Part shown: positions 1-6,747 of the stretch, piece after piece
Position numbering within the stretch: position 1 is the stretch's first letter
How the letters are laid out: each line of letters starts with the position of its first letter
Assembly: GCA_002386585.1 (NCBI GenBank)
Contig: DGIZ01000077.1
Span: 1 to 12,381, forward strand
Origin: Brevundimonas sp. UBA4609
GTDB taxonomy: Bacteria > Pseudomonadota > Alphaproteobacteria > Caulobacterales > Caulobacteraceae
Length of the DNA: 12,381 bases
Direction: 5' to 3'
The notes under the pieces: generated by a model
Databases searched by the model: none
What the model was told of the DNA's origin: nothing
The model's input: only the letters and a program-made list of their open reading frames with translations
Made by a program: the position numbers and the translations under genes

Positions 1-251
1 CCGAGGCGGCCGAGGCGGCGACGGCCCTTCACCCCGTCGATCTGGCTCTGCTGGACATCAATCTGTCGGGCGAGGCGACGGGCGTCGATCTGGCCCGCAG
101 TCTGAAATCGCGCTGGGGCGTGCCGGTCATCTTCCTGTCCGGCGACGTGACGGCGGCGGCGCACAACGCCGAACTGGCCGCCGCCATGGTCATCAAGCCT
201 TACAGCGGCCGCGACGTGCTGGACGCTATCGCCCGGCTTGAGGTCGCCTGA
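1..251 (+). CDS. Response regulator receiver domain protein (5'-truncated by window edge)
   Basis: The open frame runs from the left edge to a TGA at 249-251, giving about 82 visible residues. It carries the receiver-domain hallmarks in order: the LLDINLSG segment with the probable phospho-accepting Asp (codon 54-56), the hydrophobic strand VIFLSGD with the switch Ser (138-140), and the VIKPY motif with the invariant Lys followed by cis-Pro (Lys codon 195-197). The protein stops about 16 residues after that Lys, right after the last helix. The receiver is therefore the C-terminal or only domain, and no DNA-binding output follows. It could be a stand-alone CheY-like regulator or the receiver end of a hybrid histidine kinase; the missing 5' part would decide. 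By family knowledge it accepts phosphate from a histidine kinase; the partner is not visible. A weak 6-base inverted repeat (255-260/271-276) follows the stop without a T tract. Confidence 0.9.
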   Translation, partial: EAAEAATALHPVDLALLDINLSGEATGVDLARSLKSRWGVPVIFLSGDVTAAAHNAELAAAMVIKPYSGRDVLDAIARLEVA

Positions 252-329
252 GGTCCTGGCGCGAGCCATTGCCAGGCGCGTCGCGACCTGCGCCTGATGG
301 TCGCCGAACATCCGTCGTCGAGGCGCTGA

Positions 330-1109
330 ATGGACACCTTTTTCCTGTTCCTGCTGGTCGGCGTCCTGGCTCAGGCGGTCGACGGCGCCCTGGGCATGGC
401 CTACGGCGTCATCTCCTCCTCGGTGCTGCTGGCGCTGGGCGTGCCCCCGGCCACGGCCTCGGCCAGCGTCCACGCCGCCGAGGTCTTCACCACCGCCGCC
501 TCGGCTGGAAGCCACGCCTGGCACCGGAATGTCGAGTGGCGGCTGCTGGCGCCCCTGGCCGTGGCGGGCGTGATCGGCGGGGTTCTCGGCGCCTATGTTC
601 TGACCGGATTGGAGGCGGCGGTGATCAAGCCCTTCGTCGTCGGCTATCTGGCGCTGGTCGGCGTATGGATTCTGTGGCGCGCCGGACATGACGTCCGCCC
701 GCGCCATCTGCCCGCCTGGGTTACGGCGCCGCTGGGCCTGGTCGGCGGCTTTCTGGACGCCGTGGGCGGGGGCGGCTGGGGGCCGACCGTCTCCTCGACC
801 ATGGTCGGCGCCGGGCATGAGCCGCGCAAGGCGATCGGCACGGTGAACACGGCCGAATTCTTCCTGACCGTCGCCATCTCGGCCACCTTCGTCTGGGCCC
901 TGGTCACCGGCCACTGGGAAGAGGCCGGCGCGCTTCAGAACCACGCGGCGGCCGTCGGCGGCCTGGTGGTCGGCGGCCTGATCGCCGCTCCCTTCGCCGG
1001 CCTGATCGTCAAGAAGGTGCCGCGCAAGGCCCTGGCCTATGCGGTCGGCGTCCTGCTGCTGATCCTGGCCGCCTTCCAGGCCGTCCAGCTGCTGAAGCTG
1101 ATCGGCTGA
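330..1109 (+). CDS. TSUP family (TauE/SafE-like) membrane transporter
   Basis: This 259-residue integral membrane protein fits the usual TSUP/DUF81 length. Two internally related halves each open with a glycine-rich motif: AQAVDGALGMAYG at residues 15-27 and GGFLDAVGGGGWGP at 139-152, the pattern expected of inverted-repeat TSUP carriers. Hydrophobic segments lie at about residues 3-40, 72-118, 131-160, 175-193 and 206-257. Family members export or import sulfite, sulfoacetate, thiosulfate or other small organosulfur anions across the inner membrane. Nothing in the sequence or neighbourhood fixes the substrate, because no sulfur-oxidation or taurine genes are adjacent. The ATG at 330 has a GAGG six bases upstream (320-323) and starts directly in a membrane helix, as is normal for this family. 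It may stand alone: the response regulator ends 78 bases upstream, and the next gene is convergent and ends only 6 bases beyond the stop. The family call is firm; the substrate is unknown. Confidence 0.92.
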   Translation: MDTFFLFLLVGVLAQAVDGALGMAYGVISSSVLLALGVPPATASASVHAAEVFTTAASAGSHAWHRNVEWRLLAPLAVAGVIGGVLGAYVLTGLEAAVIKPFVVGYLALVGVWILWRAGHDVRPRHLPAWVTAPLGLVGGFLDAVGGGGWGPTVSSTMVGAGHEPRKAIGTVNTAEFFLTVAISATFVWALVTGHWEEAGALQNHAAAVGGLVVGGLIAAPFAGLIVKKVPRKALAYAVGVLLLILAAFQAVQLLKLIG

Positions 1110-1115
1110 AGCCGT

Positions 1116-1712
1116 CTAGCGCGGGAAGGTGTCGACGAAGCTGGGACGTCGCTCCAGCGCCGACTGCATGGCGACCAGGTTCGGGCGGCCCGTCTTCCAG
1201 TCATAGTCCGGATGGCGGAAGCCGACCCAGGTGACGGCGATCCCGGCCGTCAGGACGCCCATGTCCAACGCCTCGGCGTCCGGCGCGGCGGCCTCCAGCG
1301 CGTCCAGGGCGCGGCCCATGTTGACCGTCCAGCGCTCGATCCAGGACGACGAGCGTTCCTGCTCGGGCCGACGCTTCTCTAGCACCAGCTTGACCCCCAT
1401 CTCCAGCGCGGCGTTGGCCAGGGTCTCCAGCCGTCTGATCCTCAGGCGCTCCGGTCCCTCGGTCGGCAGGAGGCGCGGTCCGGACCCGAGCGCGTCCAGA
1501 TATTCGGCGATGACCGGGCTGTCGGTCAGCGGCCGGCCGTCCTCGGCGATCAGGGTGGGGACCTGCACCACGGGATTGGTCGACAGAAGCTCGGGCGCAT
1601 TGGCGTAGGGATCGACGACGATCTCCTCGATCCGGTCCGCCAGCCCCTTCTCCCGAGCGACGATGCGGACCTTGCGCGCGAAGGGCGAGGGGGTGGTGAT
1701 GTAGAGCTTCAT
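1116..1712 (-). CDS. Glutathione S-transferase family protein (YibF-like)
   Basis: The protein has 198 residues from the ATG at 1712. The N-terminal thioredoxin-like domain (about 1-78) begins MKLYITTPSPFARKV, where Ser9-Pro10-Phe11 sits at the usual glutathione-activating position. It then has VQVPTL with the cis-proline and DSPVIAEYLD, the glutathione gamma-glutamyl contact motif. The rest is the all-helical GST C-terminal domain, including the ITVTWVGF-like segment typical of YibF-type proteins. Family members conjugate or reduce electrophiles with glutathione in the cytoplasm; the substrate cannot be read here. It is the last gene of the minus-strand operon. The upstream lipoprotein stops at 1715, two bases before this start, and an alternative ATG at 1718 would give an ATGA overlap. 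The start at 1712 is preferred because it begins at the conserved MKL and leaves a GGCGGA six bases upstream. The longer open frame to 1874 is rejected because it runs through the lipoprotein. Confidence 0.9.
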   Translation of the reverse strand: MKLYITTPSPFARKVRIVAREKGLADRIEEIVVDPYANAPELLSTNPVVQVPTLIAEDGRPLTDSPVIAEYLDALGSGPRLLPTEGPERLRIRRLETLANAALEMGVKLVLEKRRPEQERSSSWIERWTVNMGRALDALEAAAPDAEALDMGVLTAGIAVTWVGFRHPDYDWKTGRPNLVAMQSALERRPSFVDTFPR

Positions 1713-1714
1713 CG

Positions 1715-2008
1715 TCATTCCGCCGTCTTGTCGGCCGCCGGGGGCGCCACGCAGCGCTTGTCGCGGAACAGGGCCCATTCCTCGCACTGACGGCCGTCCT
1801 CGAAGATGCAGACGCCGTATTCGCCGCCCTGGGCGTCGCGACGGATTTCCGACCGGCCGCCCTCCTGTCCGCAATGGACCGAGGCGGGATTGGCCATGCC
1901 GACGGCCTGGGGCGACGAAGGCTCGGCCTCCTTCGGCGGAGCGCAGGCGGCCATCGTCAGCAGCGCTCCCGCCAGGATCAGGCGCGTCAGTCCTGATTTC
2001 ATACTCAT
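1715..2008 (-). CDS. DUF333 (YoaF-like) lipoprotein
   Basis: This is a 97-residue exported lipoprotein. The signal peptide (basic residues 4-9, hydrophobic 10-20) ends in a lipobox TMAAC with the acylated Cys at 22. Ala follows at +2, so outer-membrane retention is expected by the Lol rule. The mature part holds a DUF333 domain (about 37-86): GMANPASVHCGQEGG, then GVCIFEDGRQCEEWALFRDKRC. It matches the layout of E. coli YoaF, where GMANPASVYC and DEWALWR occupy the same places. Four cysteines in the domain (46, 67, 75, 86) could form two disulfides in the periplasm. The function of DUF333 is unknown; the old label putative hemolysin should not be trusted. The start ATG at 2008 overlaps the peptidase stop as TGATG, and a full AAGGAGG lies 10 bases upstream, inside the peptidase gene. 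Coupled expression with the peptidase and the GST is therefore likely. Confidence 0.9.
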   Translation of the reverse strand: MSMKSGLTRLILAGALLTMAACAPPKEAEPSSPQAVGMANPASVHCGQEGGRSEIRRDAQGGEYGVCIFEDGRQCEEWALFRDKRCVAPPAADKTAE

Positions 2009-4791
2009 CAGCGTCTTGCCTCCTTCGTCACGGCGGGGCCGTAGAACAGGGCGTTGAACAGCAGTCGCGACGACGCCCGCGCCTGGGCGCGGTTCACCAC
2101 ATCGGGACCCAGAACGATGACCCGGCCCTGGCCGTGCTCCAGGTCCAGCACGGCGTCGGCGCCCGACAGCCGTTCCGGACCGATGGCCCAGCCGCTGGAG
2201 ACGGCGACCTGCTGCGGATAGCGCACCAGGCCGGCCCCTTCGCCCGCATGGCGGAAGCCCGTGTTGCGGTTGAAGAAGACGTTCATCTGGCGCGGGGCGC
2301 CGAAGGTCAGGGGGCGGCTGTTGTCGACCTCTGTCTTCAGCACTGCGCCGGGGATGAAGAAGTCGGTCGAGGCCGGGAGCTTGCCGTCGGCGCCCGTCAG
2401 CACGTCCTGCACCGGCGCGCCCATGGCGGCGGCCAGGCGGTGAGCCGAGCCGATGGTGACGACGCTGCCGCCCGCCCGCGCGAAGGCGTCCAGCTGGGGC
2501 ACGGTCGTCTCGGCGGTGATGTGGCCCAGCCAGCCGCGGTATTCGGCGGGGATGCTCTCGGGCGTCGGCTGGGGGCGCTGGGCGGCGGCGGACAGGTCGG
2601 CCGGGATCATGTCCGAGGCGAAGACCAGGACGTCGAAATCCTTGTTCAGGTCGCCCGCGTCGAGGCGCTGCGGATAGACCACCTCGAAAGGATATTCGAA
2701 CTGCTCCAGCATCCACCTGGTCCAGCCCGAGGCCATGGAGCCGCCGTAGCGATCGACCAGGCCGATGCGCACCGGCTTCAGGGCGATTTGCTCGCCGCCC
2801 GGCGCGCGGGCGACCGCGTGGGCGTTCAGGCCCAGGTCGCGCACGGCCGCCTCGACGATCGGGCGGGCCTTGTCGTCGGCCGGAATCCACAGGGCTCCGG
2901 GCGGCAGGGTCGCGCGACCCGCGCGGGTCTCGCCCTCCTGCCAGTAGACGGGCAGACCCGCCGCCAGCAGGCGGTTGGTCAGGATGTAGCCGTTGACGGG
3001 CGCATGATCGATCAGCCAGCCCGCCCGGCCCGATCCCTCGATCCGGCCCGGCGGCGGGGCCATGACGTCGGCGACGCGTTCGGTCGGCGCCTCGAAGCCG
3101 TCCAGGATGCGATCGAACTGCACGCCCATCTGCATGGCCAGGGTGTAGCCCGTGGCGTCATAGGGCAGTTTGGGGGGGCCGCCGGGATACTGCAGGTCGT
3201 GCGGATGGTCCTGCGGCTCGAACATGTCCAGGACGTGCGGGCGATAGGCCTGGGCCGTCTTCACCACATAGGAGCCCGCCGGATAGGTCTTGCCGCCCAC
3301 GGTGAAGGCCTGGGTGGCGCGATCCACATCCACGCCGGTCTTGATCAGGCTGTTGAGGAAGGCGACGGCGGTGGGCAGGTCGGCCTGGTCCGCCGGGATG
3401 ACATAGCCGCGCGGGTCGCGCCGGGCCGGGTCGCGCAGCACGCTCTCATAGAGCGCCGGATCGGCCCCCTGGCGGGCGTCCGAAGGTCCGGCGACGGCCT
3501 GAAGGGCCTCGACGCTCGCAGGCGTGACGCGCCAGGTGTCGGCATTGCCCTTGTCGATGGCGTTCTGGCCCATGCGCCAGATGTTGAACAGCACCCGATC
3601 CTTGTTGCGCGAGGCGTAGTTCAGCACCGCCCGGTTGATCGATTGCGAATATTCGATCGACTGGGCGAAACGCCAGGTCTGGGGCGCGATCGGCATGGGC
3701 AGGTCGTTGCGCGGCAGCTGGTTGTCCGGGATCAGGCGGATCTGGCTGGGGGTCGGATGGCCGGTGATCTCGGTCAGCAGGCCGACCGCGTTGTGGAAGT
3801 AGGTGACGGAGCGCTCCATCCCGTTGTTCCACGTCGAATAGTTGGCCCCGCTGCGCATGGTCGAGCCGGGCTTGCCCTCTTCGATCAGGCGGCTGTGCAT
3901 GGCGGCCCCGACTTCGGAGAGGGTGCTCATGACCAGGGGGTCGTAGTTGTAGTTGAAGGGGTCGCGGAACGGCGGCATGAAGACCACGGTTCCCGCCGGC
4001 GCCGTCTGGTGGTGGTTGTAGATGATCTGCGGGAACCACTCGCGGAAGAACTGTCGGTTGACGTTGGTCGTCTCGGTCATGGCCGACAGGTAGTAGTCGC
4101 GGTTGTTATCGTGGCCGACGTACTTCTGATACAGCACCGGGATGCTGTCGTACTCGCGCTTCAGCGGGTCCGCGTTGCGCATGTACCAGGTCGAGACCAG
4201 CTCCCACCCGTCCGGGTTCATCGGCGCGAACAGGATGACCACGTCGTCCAGAATGCGCTTGGCCTCCGCGTCCTCGGCGGTCAGCCATTCATAGAGGGCG
4301 GCGATCAGGGCCTGGGGCGGCACCGTCTCGGTGGAGTGCAGGCCGCCGTCGATCCACACCACGGCCTTGCCCTCCGCGGCCAGGGCGCGGGCCTCGTCCT
4401 CGCTGACCCCCTCGGCCTTGGCCAGGCGCCGCGCGATTTCCTGATAGCGGTCGATGTTCGCCAGGTTCTGCGGCGAGGAGACGACCGAGAGATACTGCGT
4501 CCGCCCTTCGGAGGACTTGCCGATCTCCATCAGCTTCATCCGGTCCGACTGGCCGGCCAGGGTGTGCAGATAGCGCTCGAACTGGGTGTAGGTGATCAGA
4601 TGATAGTCCGCCCCGACCTCATGGCCGAACGCCTCCAGCGGGGTGGTGAGGGTGCGGGCGGGGGCGGCCGTGGCCGCGACCGGGGCCGGCGAGGCGGCGG
4701 CTTCGAGCGCCAGGACGCTGGTCGAAGAGAGGGCCAGGACGGCCAGCCCGGCGGCCAGTCGGCGTGCGGGGGCAAGGGCGGGTCGGGACAT
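2008..4791 (-). CDS. Secreted M14 family zinc carboxypeptidase with C-terminal GATase-like domain
   Basis: The protein has 927 residues. The N-terminus (RRLAAGLAVLALSSTSVLALEAAA, about 10-33) is a signal peptide, so it acts in the periplasm or outside. The M14 catalytic domain covers about 65-390. It has HSTE with zinc ligands His152 and Glu155, NPDGWE at 192-197, the substrate-binding-type NNRD at 229-232, NHH at 259-261 (third zinc His 260 or 261) and LLTEITGHP with the probable catalytic Glu341. A region of unclear fold follows. From about 673 (KPVRIGLVDRYGG) to 890 there is an alpha/beta domain resembling the class I glutamine-amidotransferase-like fold seen in long bacterial M14 peptidases; no GATase catalytic triad is claimed. 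The family removes C-terminal residues from peptides or peptidoglycan stems; the substrate is unknown. The start at 4791 is chosen over a GTG at 4812 because AGGAG lies five bases upstream of it. It is the first gene of the three-gene minus-strand operon. Confidence 0.92.
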   Translation of the reverse strand: MSRPALAPARRLAAGLAVLALSSTSVLALEAAASPAPVAATAAPARTLTTPLEAFGHEVGADYHLITYTQFERYLHTLAGQSDRMKLMEIGKSSEGRTQYLSVVSSPQNLANIDRYQEIARRLAKAEGVSEDEARALAAEGKAVVWIDGGLHSTETVPPQALIAALYEWLTAEDAEAKRILDDVVILFAPMNPDGWELVSTWYMRNADPLKREYDSIPVLYQKYVGHDNNRDYYLSAMTETTNVNRQFFREWFPQIIYNHHQTAPAGTVVFMPPFRDPFNYNYDPLVMSTLSEVGAAMHSRLIEEGKPGSTMRSGANYSTWNNGMERSVTYFHNAVGLLTEITGHPTPSQIRLIPDNQLPRNDLPMPIAPQTWRFAQSIEYSQSINRAVLNYASRNKDRVLFNIWRMGQNAIDKGNADTWRVTPASVEALQAVAGPSDARQGADPALYESVLRDPARRDPRGYVIPADQADLPTAVAFLNSLIKTGVDVDRATQAFTVGGKTYPAGSYVVKTAQAYRPHVLDMFEPQDHPHDLQYPGGPPKLPYDATGYTLAMQMGVQFDRILDGFEAPTERVADVMAPPPGRIEGSGRAGWLIDHAPVNGYILTNRLLAAGLPVYWQEGETRAGRATLPPGALWIPADDKARPIVEAAVRDLGLNAHAVARAPGGEQIALKPVRIGLVDRYGGSMASGWTRWMLEQFEYPFEVVYPQRLDAGDLNKDFDVLVFASDMIPADLSAAAQRPQPTPESIPAEYRGWLGHITAETTVPQLDAFARAGGSVVTIGSAHRLAAAMGAPVQDVLTGADGKLPASTDFFIPGAVLKTEVDNSRPLTFGAPRQMNVFFNRNTGFRHAGEGAGLVRYPQQVAVSSGWAIGPERLSGADAVLDLEHGQGRVIVLGPDVVNRAQARASSRLLFNALFYGPAVTKEARR
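2019..2025 (-). promoter_or_regulatory. Strong Shine-Dalgarno for the DUF333 lipoprotein
   Basis: The minus strand reads AAGGAGG here, a near-perfect match to the anti-SD, ten bases before the ATG at 2008. It lies in the last codons of the M14 peptidase gene. It fixes the lipoprotein start and suggests the small gene is translated at a higher rate than the long gene before it. Confidence 0.7.
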
Positions 4792-4796
4792 GAAGA

Positions 4797-4801
4797 CTCC
4801 T
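4797..4801 (-). promoter_or_regulatory. Shine-Dalgarno fixing the M14 peptidase start
   Basis: The minus strand reads AGGAG with five bases to the ATG at 4791. The in-frame GTG at 4812 lies upstream of this site and has no comparable signal, so the signal peptide begins MSRPALAP. Confidence 0.65.
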
Positions 4802-5189
4802 GATGCGTTCACTCGGCGAGCCTTCTGCGAGGCCTGATTTGCAGCTTGGCGTTTTCGAGCCGCAGACGCAATTTGCCTTCAACCGTTTTCGACCGCTGCA
4901 CGAGCGCAATTTTCTTCGCGGTTTCGGGCGATGAGGGCGAGATCGTCCCTTTTCCGAATCTTCTTCCGGAACGGGCGAATTTTACGATTTCGATCGGAAA
5001 ACCCTTCGCTTTTAGGCCGAAATTCGACGGCCAATCCCTGACCGGCGCGCCTAGACCTCGAGGAGTTCGTTGGAGGTCGGGGGATTTTCGTTTATTCGCT
5101 GCCTCCTCCTTTTGGGCGGGTGGGGATCCTCCATCGGTTTGTAACTGGGGTCCGGCGGCGCCGGGCCTGCAAAGCTGGACGACTTTTGT
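4802..5189 (+). other. Divergent intergenic region, comparatively AT-rich, with direct and inverted repeats
   Basis: About 390 bases lie between the divergent peptidase and symporter genes, visibly richer in A/T than the flanking genes. No convincing gene is present. A frame at 4846-5193 stays open and ends in ATGA with the symporter start, but its third codon positions are only about 60% G/C, unlike the neighbours. Features seen are an imperfect direct repeat (4850-4874 and 4884-4912: CGTTTTCGA followed by GCAATTT), an inverted pair CGAATTT/AAATTCG around 4976-5028, several TTTTC/TTTTCG tracts, and one GANTC site (4956-4960) of the kind methylated by CcrM in Caulobacterales. It must hold the promoters of both neighbours, but I could not pick convincing -35/-10 pairs. 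No strong Shine-Dalgarno precedes the symporter start. Confidence 0.55.
4850..4912 (+). repeat. Imperfect direct repeat CGTTTTCGA...GCAATTT (two units)
   Basis: Unit one (4850-4874) and unit two (4884-4912) each begin CGTTTTCGA and end GCAATTT, with a G/C-rich spacer of 9 and 13 bases. The starts are 34 bases apart. The repeat lies 60-120 bases upstream of the peptidase start on the minus strand, a place where a transcription factor could bind. No known operator is recognised. Confidence 0.5.
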
Positions 5190-6458
5190 ATGAAACGTTT
5201 GTTCGCCTACTTCATCGTCGGGGCGATGATATTGGGGGTCCTGACGGGCTGGGGCCTCAATCATTTTCTCACGGCTGACCAGGCCTCGGCCGCGGCCTCG
5301 AATCTCAATCTGGTGACGGATGTCTTCCTGCGGCTGATCAAGATGATCATCGCGCCGCTGGTGTTCACGACCCTGGTGGCGGGCATCGCCCATATGGAGG
5401 ACGCCGCCTCGGTGGGGCGGATCGGCGTGAAGACCATGACCTGGTTCATCGGCGCTTCGGTCGTGTCGCTGGTGCTGGGCCTGGTGATGGTGCAACTGCT
5501 GCATCCGGGCTCGGGCATGCATCTGCCGGAAGCGGTGGCGGCGACGGCCCCGGCGGCCTCGACGGACGCCTTCTCCCTGCATGGCTTCATCGCTCACCTG
5601 GTGCCGACGTCGATCTTCGACGCCATGGCCAGGAACGAAATCCTGCAGATCGTCGTCTTCTCCGTCTTCGTCGGCACGGCGGTCGCGGCCCTCGACGACA
5701 AGGCGCCGGCGGTGCTGCATCTGGTCGAACAGGCCGCCTCCATCATGCTGAAGGTGACCGAGTTCGTGATGAGGCTGGCGCCCTTCGCCATCTTCGCCGC
5801 CCTGGCCTCGACCATCGCCACCCAGGGCCTCGAGATGCTGGGCACCTACGCCAAGTTCGTCTTCGGCTTCTACGGCTCCATGGGCGTGCTGTGGTTCCTG
5901 CTGTTCCTGGCCGGCGCCGTGGTGCTGGGCAAGCGGGTCGTCCCGCTGTTCCGGGCCATCCGCACCCCGACCCTGCTGGCCTTCTCGACCGCCAGTTCGG
6001 AGGCCGCCTATCCCCGCATCCTGGAGGCTCTGCCCAAGGTGGGGGTGCGTCGCCGCATCGTCAGCTTCGTCCTGCCGCTGGGCTATTCGTTCAATCTCGA
6101 CGGGTCGATGCTCTACTGCACCTTCGGGACCATGTTCATCATGCAGGCCCACGGCGTGCATCTCAGCGTGTCGCAGCAGATCTTCATGCTGCTGCTGCTG
6201 ATGGTGACGTCCAAGGGCATCGCCGGTGTGCCGCGCGCCTCGCTGGTGGTGATCATGGCGACCCTGACCTACTTCGGCCTGCCCGAGGCGTGGATCGCCA
6301 TCGTCCTGGGCGTCGACCACCTGCTCGACATGGGGCGCTCGGCCACCAACGTCGTCGGCAACTCGGTCGCGGCGGCCGTGGTCGCCAAGTGGGAGGGCGA
6401 ACTGGACGACATGCCCGTCGATGGGGCCGACGGGACGGAGCAACCGGCCGTCGCCTGA
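5190..6458 (+). CDS. Dicarboxylate/amino acid:cation symporter (SLC1/DAACS family)
   Basis: This 422-residue inner-membrane carrier has the normal length for bacterial DctA/GltP-type proteins. Eight transmembrane spans and two re-entrant hairpins can be placed from conserved motifs. HP1 is AFSTASSEAAYP (264-275). The TM7 unwound segment is FNLDGS (301-306; the family consensus is NMDGT). HP2 is SKGIAGVPRAS (341-351). TM8 is DMGRSATNVVGN (380-391), keeping the substrate-binding Asp380, Arg383 and Asn387. The retained TM8 Arg supports an acidic substrate such as a C4-dicarboxylate, glutamate or aspartate; the choice between them is open. The position equivalent to GltPh Asp405 is Asn391, as I recall also for DctA-type members. 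The start at 5190 is kept because it gives a complete first helix (MKRLFAYFIVGAMILG), although no clear Shine-Dalgarno precedes it. The gene is divergent from the peptidase and closed by a strong terminator, so it is probably monocistronic. Confidence 0.94.
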   Translation: MKRLFAYFIVGAMILGVLTGWGLNHFLTADQASAAASNLNLVTDVFLRLIKMIIAPLVFTTLVAGIAHMEDAASVGRIGVKTMTWFIGASVVSLVLGLVMVQLLHPGSGMHLPEAVAATAPAASTDAFSLHGFIAHLVPTSIFDAMARNEILQIVVFSVFVGTAVAALDDKAPAVLHLVEQAASIMLKVTEFVMRLAPFAIFAALASTIATQGLEMLGTYAKFVFGFYGSMGVLWFLLFLAGAVVLGKRVVPLFRAIRTPTLLAFSTASSEAAYPRILEALPKVGVRRRIVSFVLPLGYSFNLDGSMLYCTFGTMFIMQAHGVHLSVSQQIFMLLLLMVTSKGIAGVPRASLVVIMATLTYFGLPEAWIAIVLGVDHLLDMGRSATNVVGNSVAAAVVAKWEGELDDMPVDGADGTEQPAVA

Positions 6459-6484
6459 GGACCTCTTCGACATTCGGATGGAAG

Positions 6485-6510
6485 CGGCGGCCTGCGAAGG
6501 CCGCCGTTTT
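6485..6510 (+). terminator. Rho-independent terminator of the symporter gene
   Basis: A perfect 9-base-pair stem (CGGCGGCCT 6485-6493 with AGGCCGCCG 6498-6506) closes a GCGA tetraloop and is followed at once by TTTT. It lies 26 bases after the symporter stop. Stem strength, tetraloop and T tract make this a textbook intrinsic terminator on the plus strand. Confidence 0.92.
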
Positions 6511-6747
6511 CAATTGCGACCCAGCCTTGCGGCCAGCGGCCGCGTTCACAGGTTGCACCCATATGTGTCGAAAATTGCGCCAATCGCTGCGAAAGCTTGG
6601 CTGTAGAATGCGAAATCCGACCCATTTGGCGCAATGGGAGTGCGCCGCCTGTGGATATGTGTTAAGAATTCATGAGTGCTCAGGCGTTGTCTTCAAAACG
6701 CGGCCGGCTTCCCTGCGAGGCCGTGCGCCAGTCCTGGAGCGTTGGCG
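6511..6747 (+). other. Upstream regulatory region of the LuxR-type gene
   Basis: No convincing gene lies in these 237 bases. It contains the inverted repeat listed separately and a short direct repeat TGCGAAA (6588-6594 and 6609-6615, 21 bases apart). TAGAAT (6604-6609) and TTAAGAAT near 6662-6669 resemble -10 elements, but neither has a good -35 partner. An ATG at 6672 opens a 52-codon frame that only overlaps the regulator. Confidence 0.4.
6574..6635. promoter_or_regulatory. Operator-like 10-base perfect inverted repeat ATTGCGCCAA / TTGGCGCAAT
   Basis: The left arm ATTGCGCCAA (6574-6583) and right arm TTGGCGCAAT (6626-6635) are exact reverse complements with centres 52 bases apart, close to five helical turns. 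The pair sits 40-175 bases before the candidate starts of the LuxR-type gene and after the symporter terminator. That placement suits binding by a dimeric regulator, possibly autoregulation with looping. No published motif is recognised, and the function is inferred. Confidence 0.45.

Noticed and set aside
2134..4803. Plus-strand open frame of 889 codons antisense to the M14 peptidase
   Set aside because: Long antisense frames are expected in G/C-rich genes. The translation is low-complexity (rich in G, R, D, H and V) with no domain, while the minus strand has clear zinc-peptidase motifs and a signal peptide.
4846..5193. Plus-strand frame of 115 codons ending in an ATGA overlap with the symporter start
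   Set aside because: The coupling-like end is attractive, but it needs a TTG start without a Shine-Dalgarno, third positions are only about 60% G/C, codons such as AGA, TTA and CGA are present, and no domain is visible.
4809..6473. Minus-strand open frame of 554 codons over the symporter gene
   Set aside because: It is rich in His, Gln, Arg and Asp, typical of the reverse complement of a membrane-protein gene, and the plus strand encodes an intact SLC1 carrier.
6541..6560. Possible sigma-54 promoter at GGTTGCACC
   Set aside because: A TTGCA -12 element is present, but there is no GG at the required distance for the -24 element.
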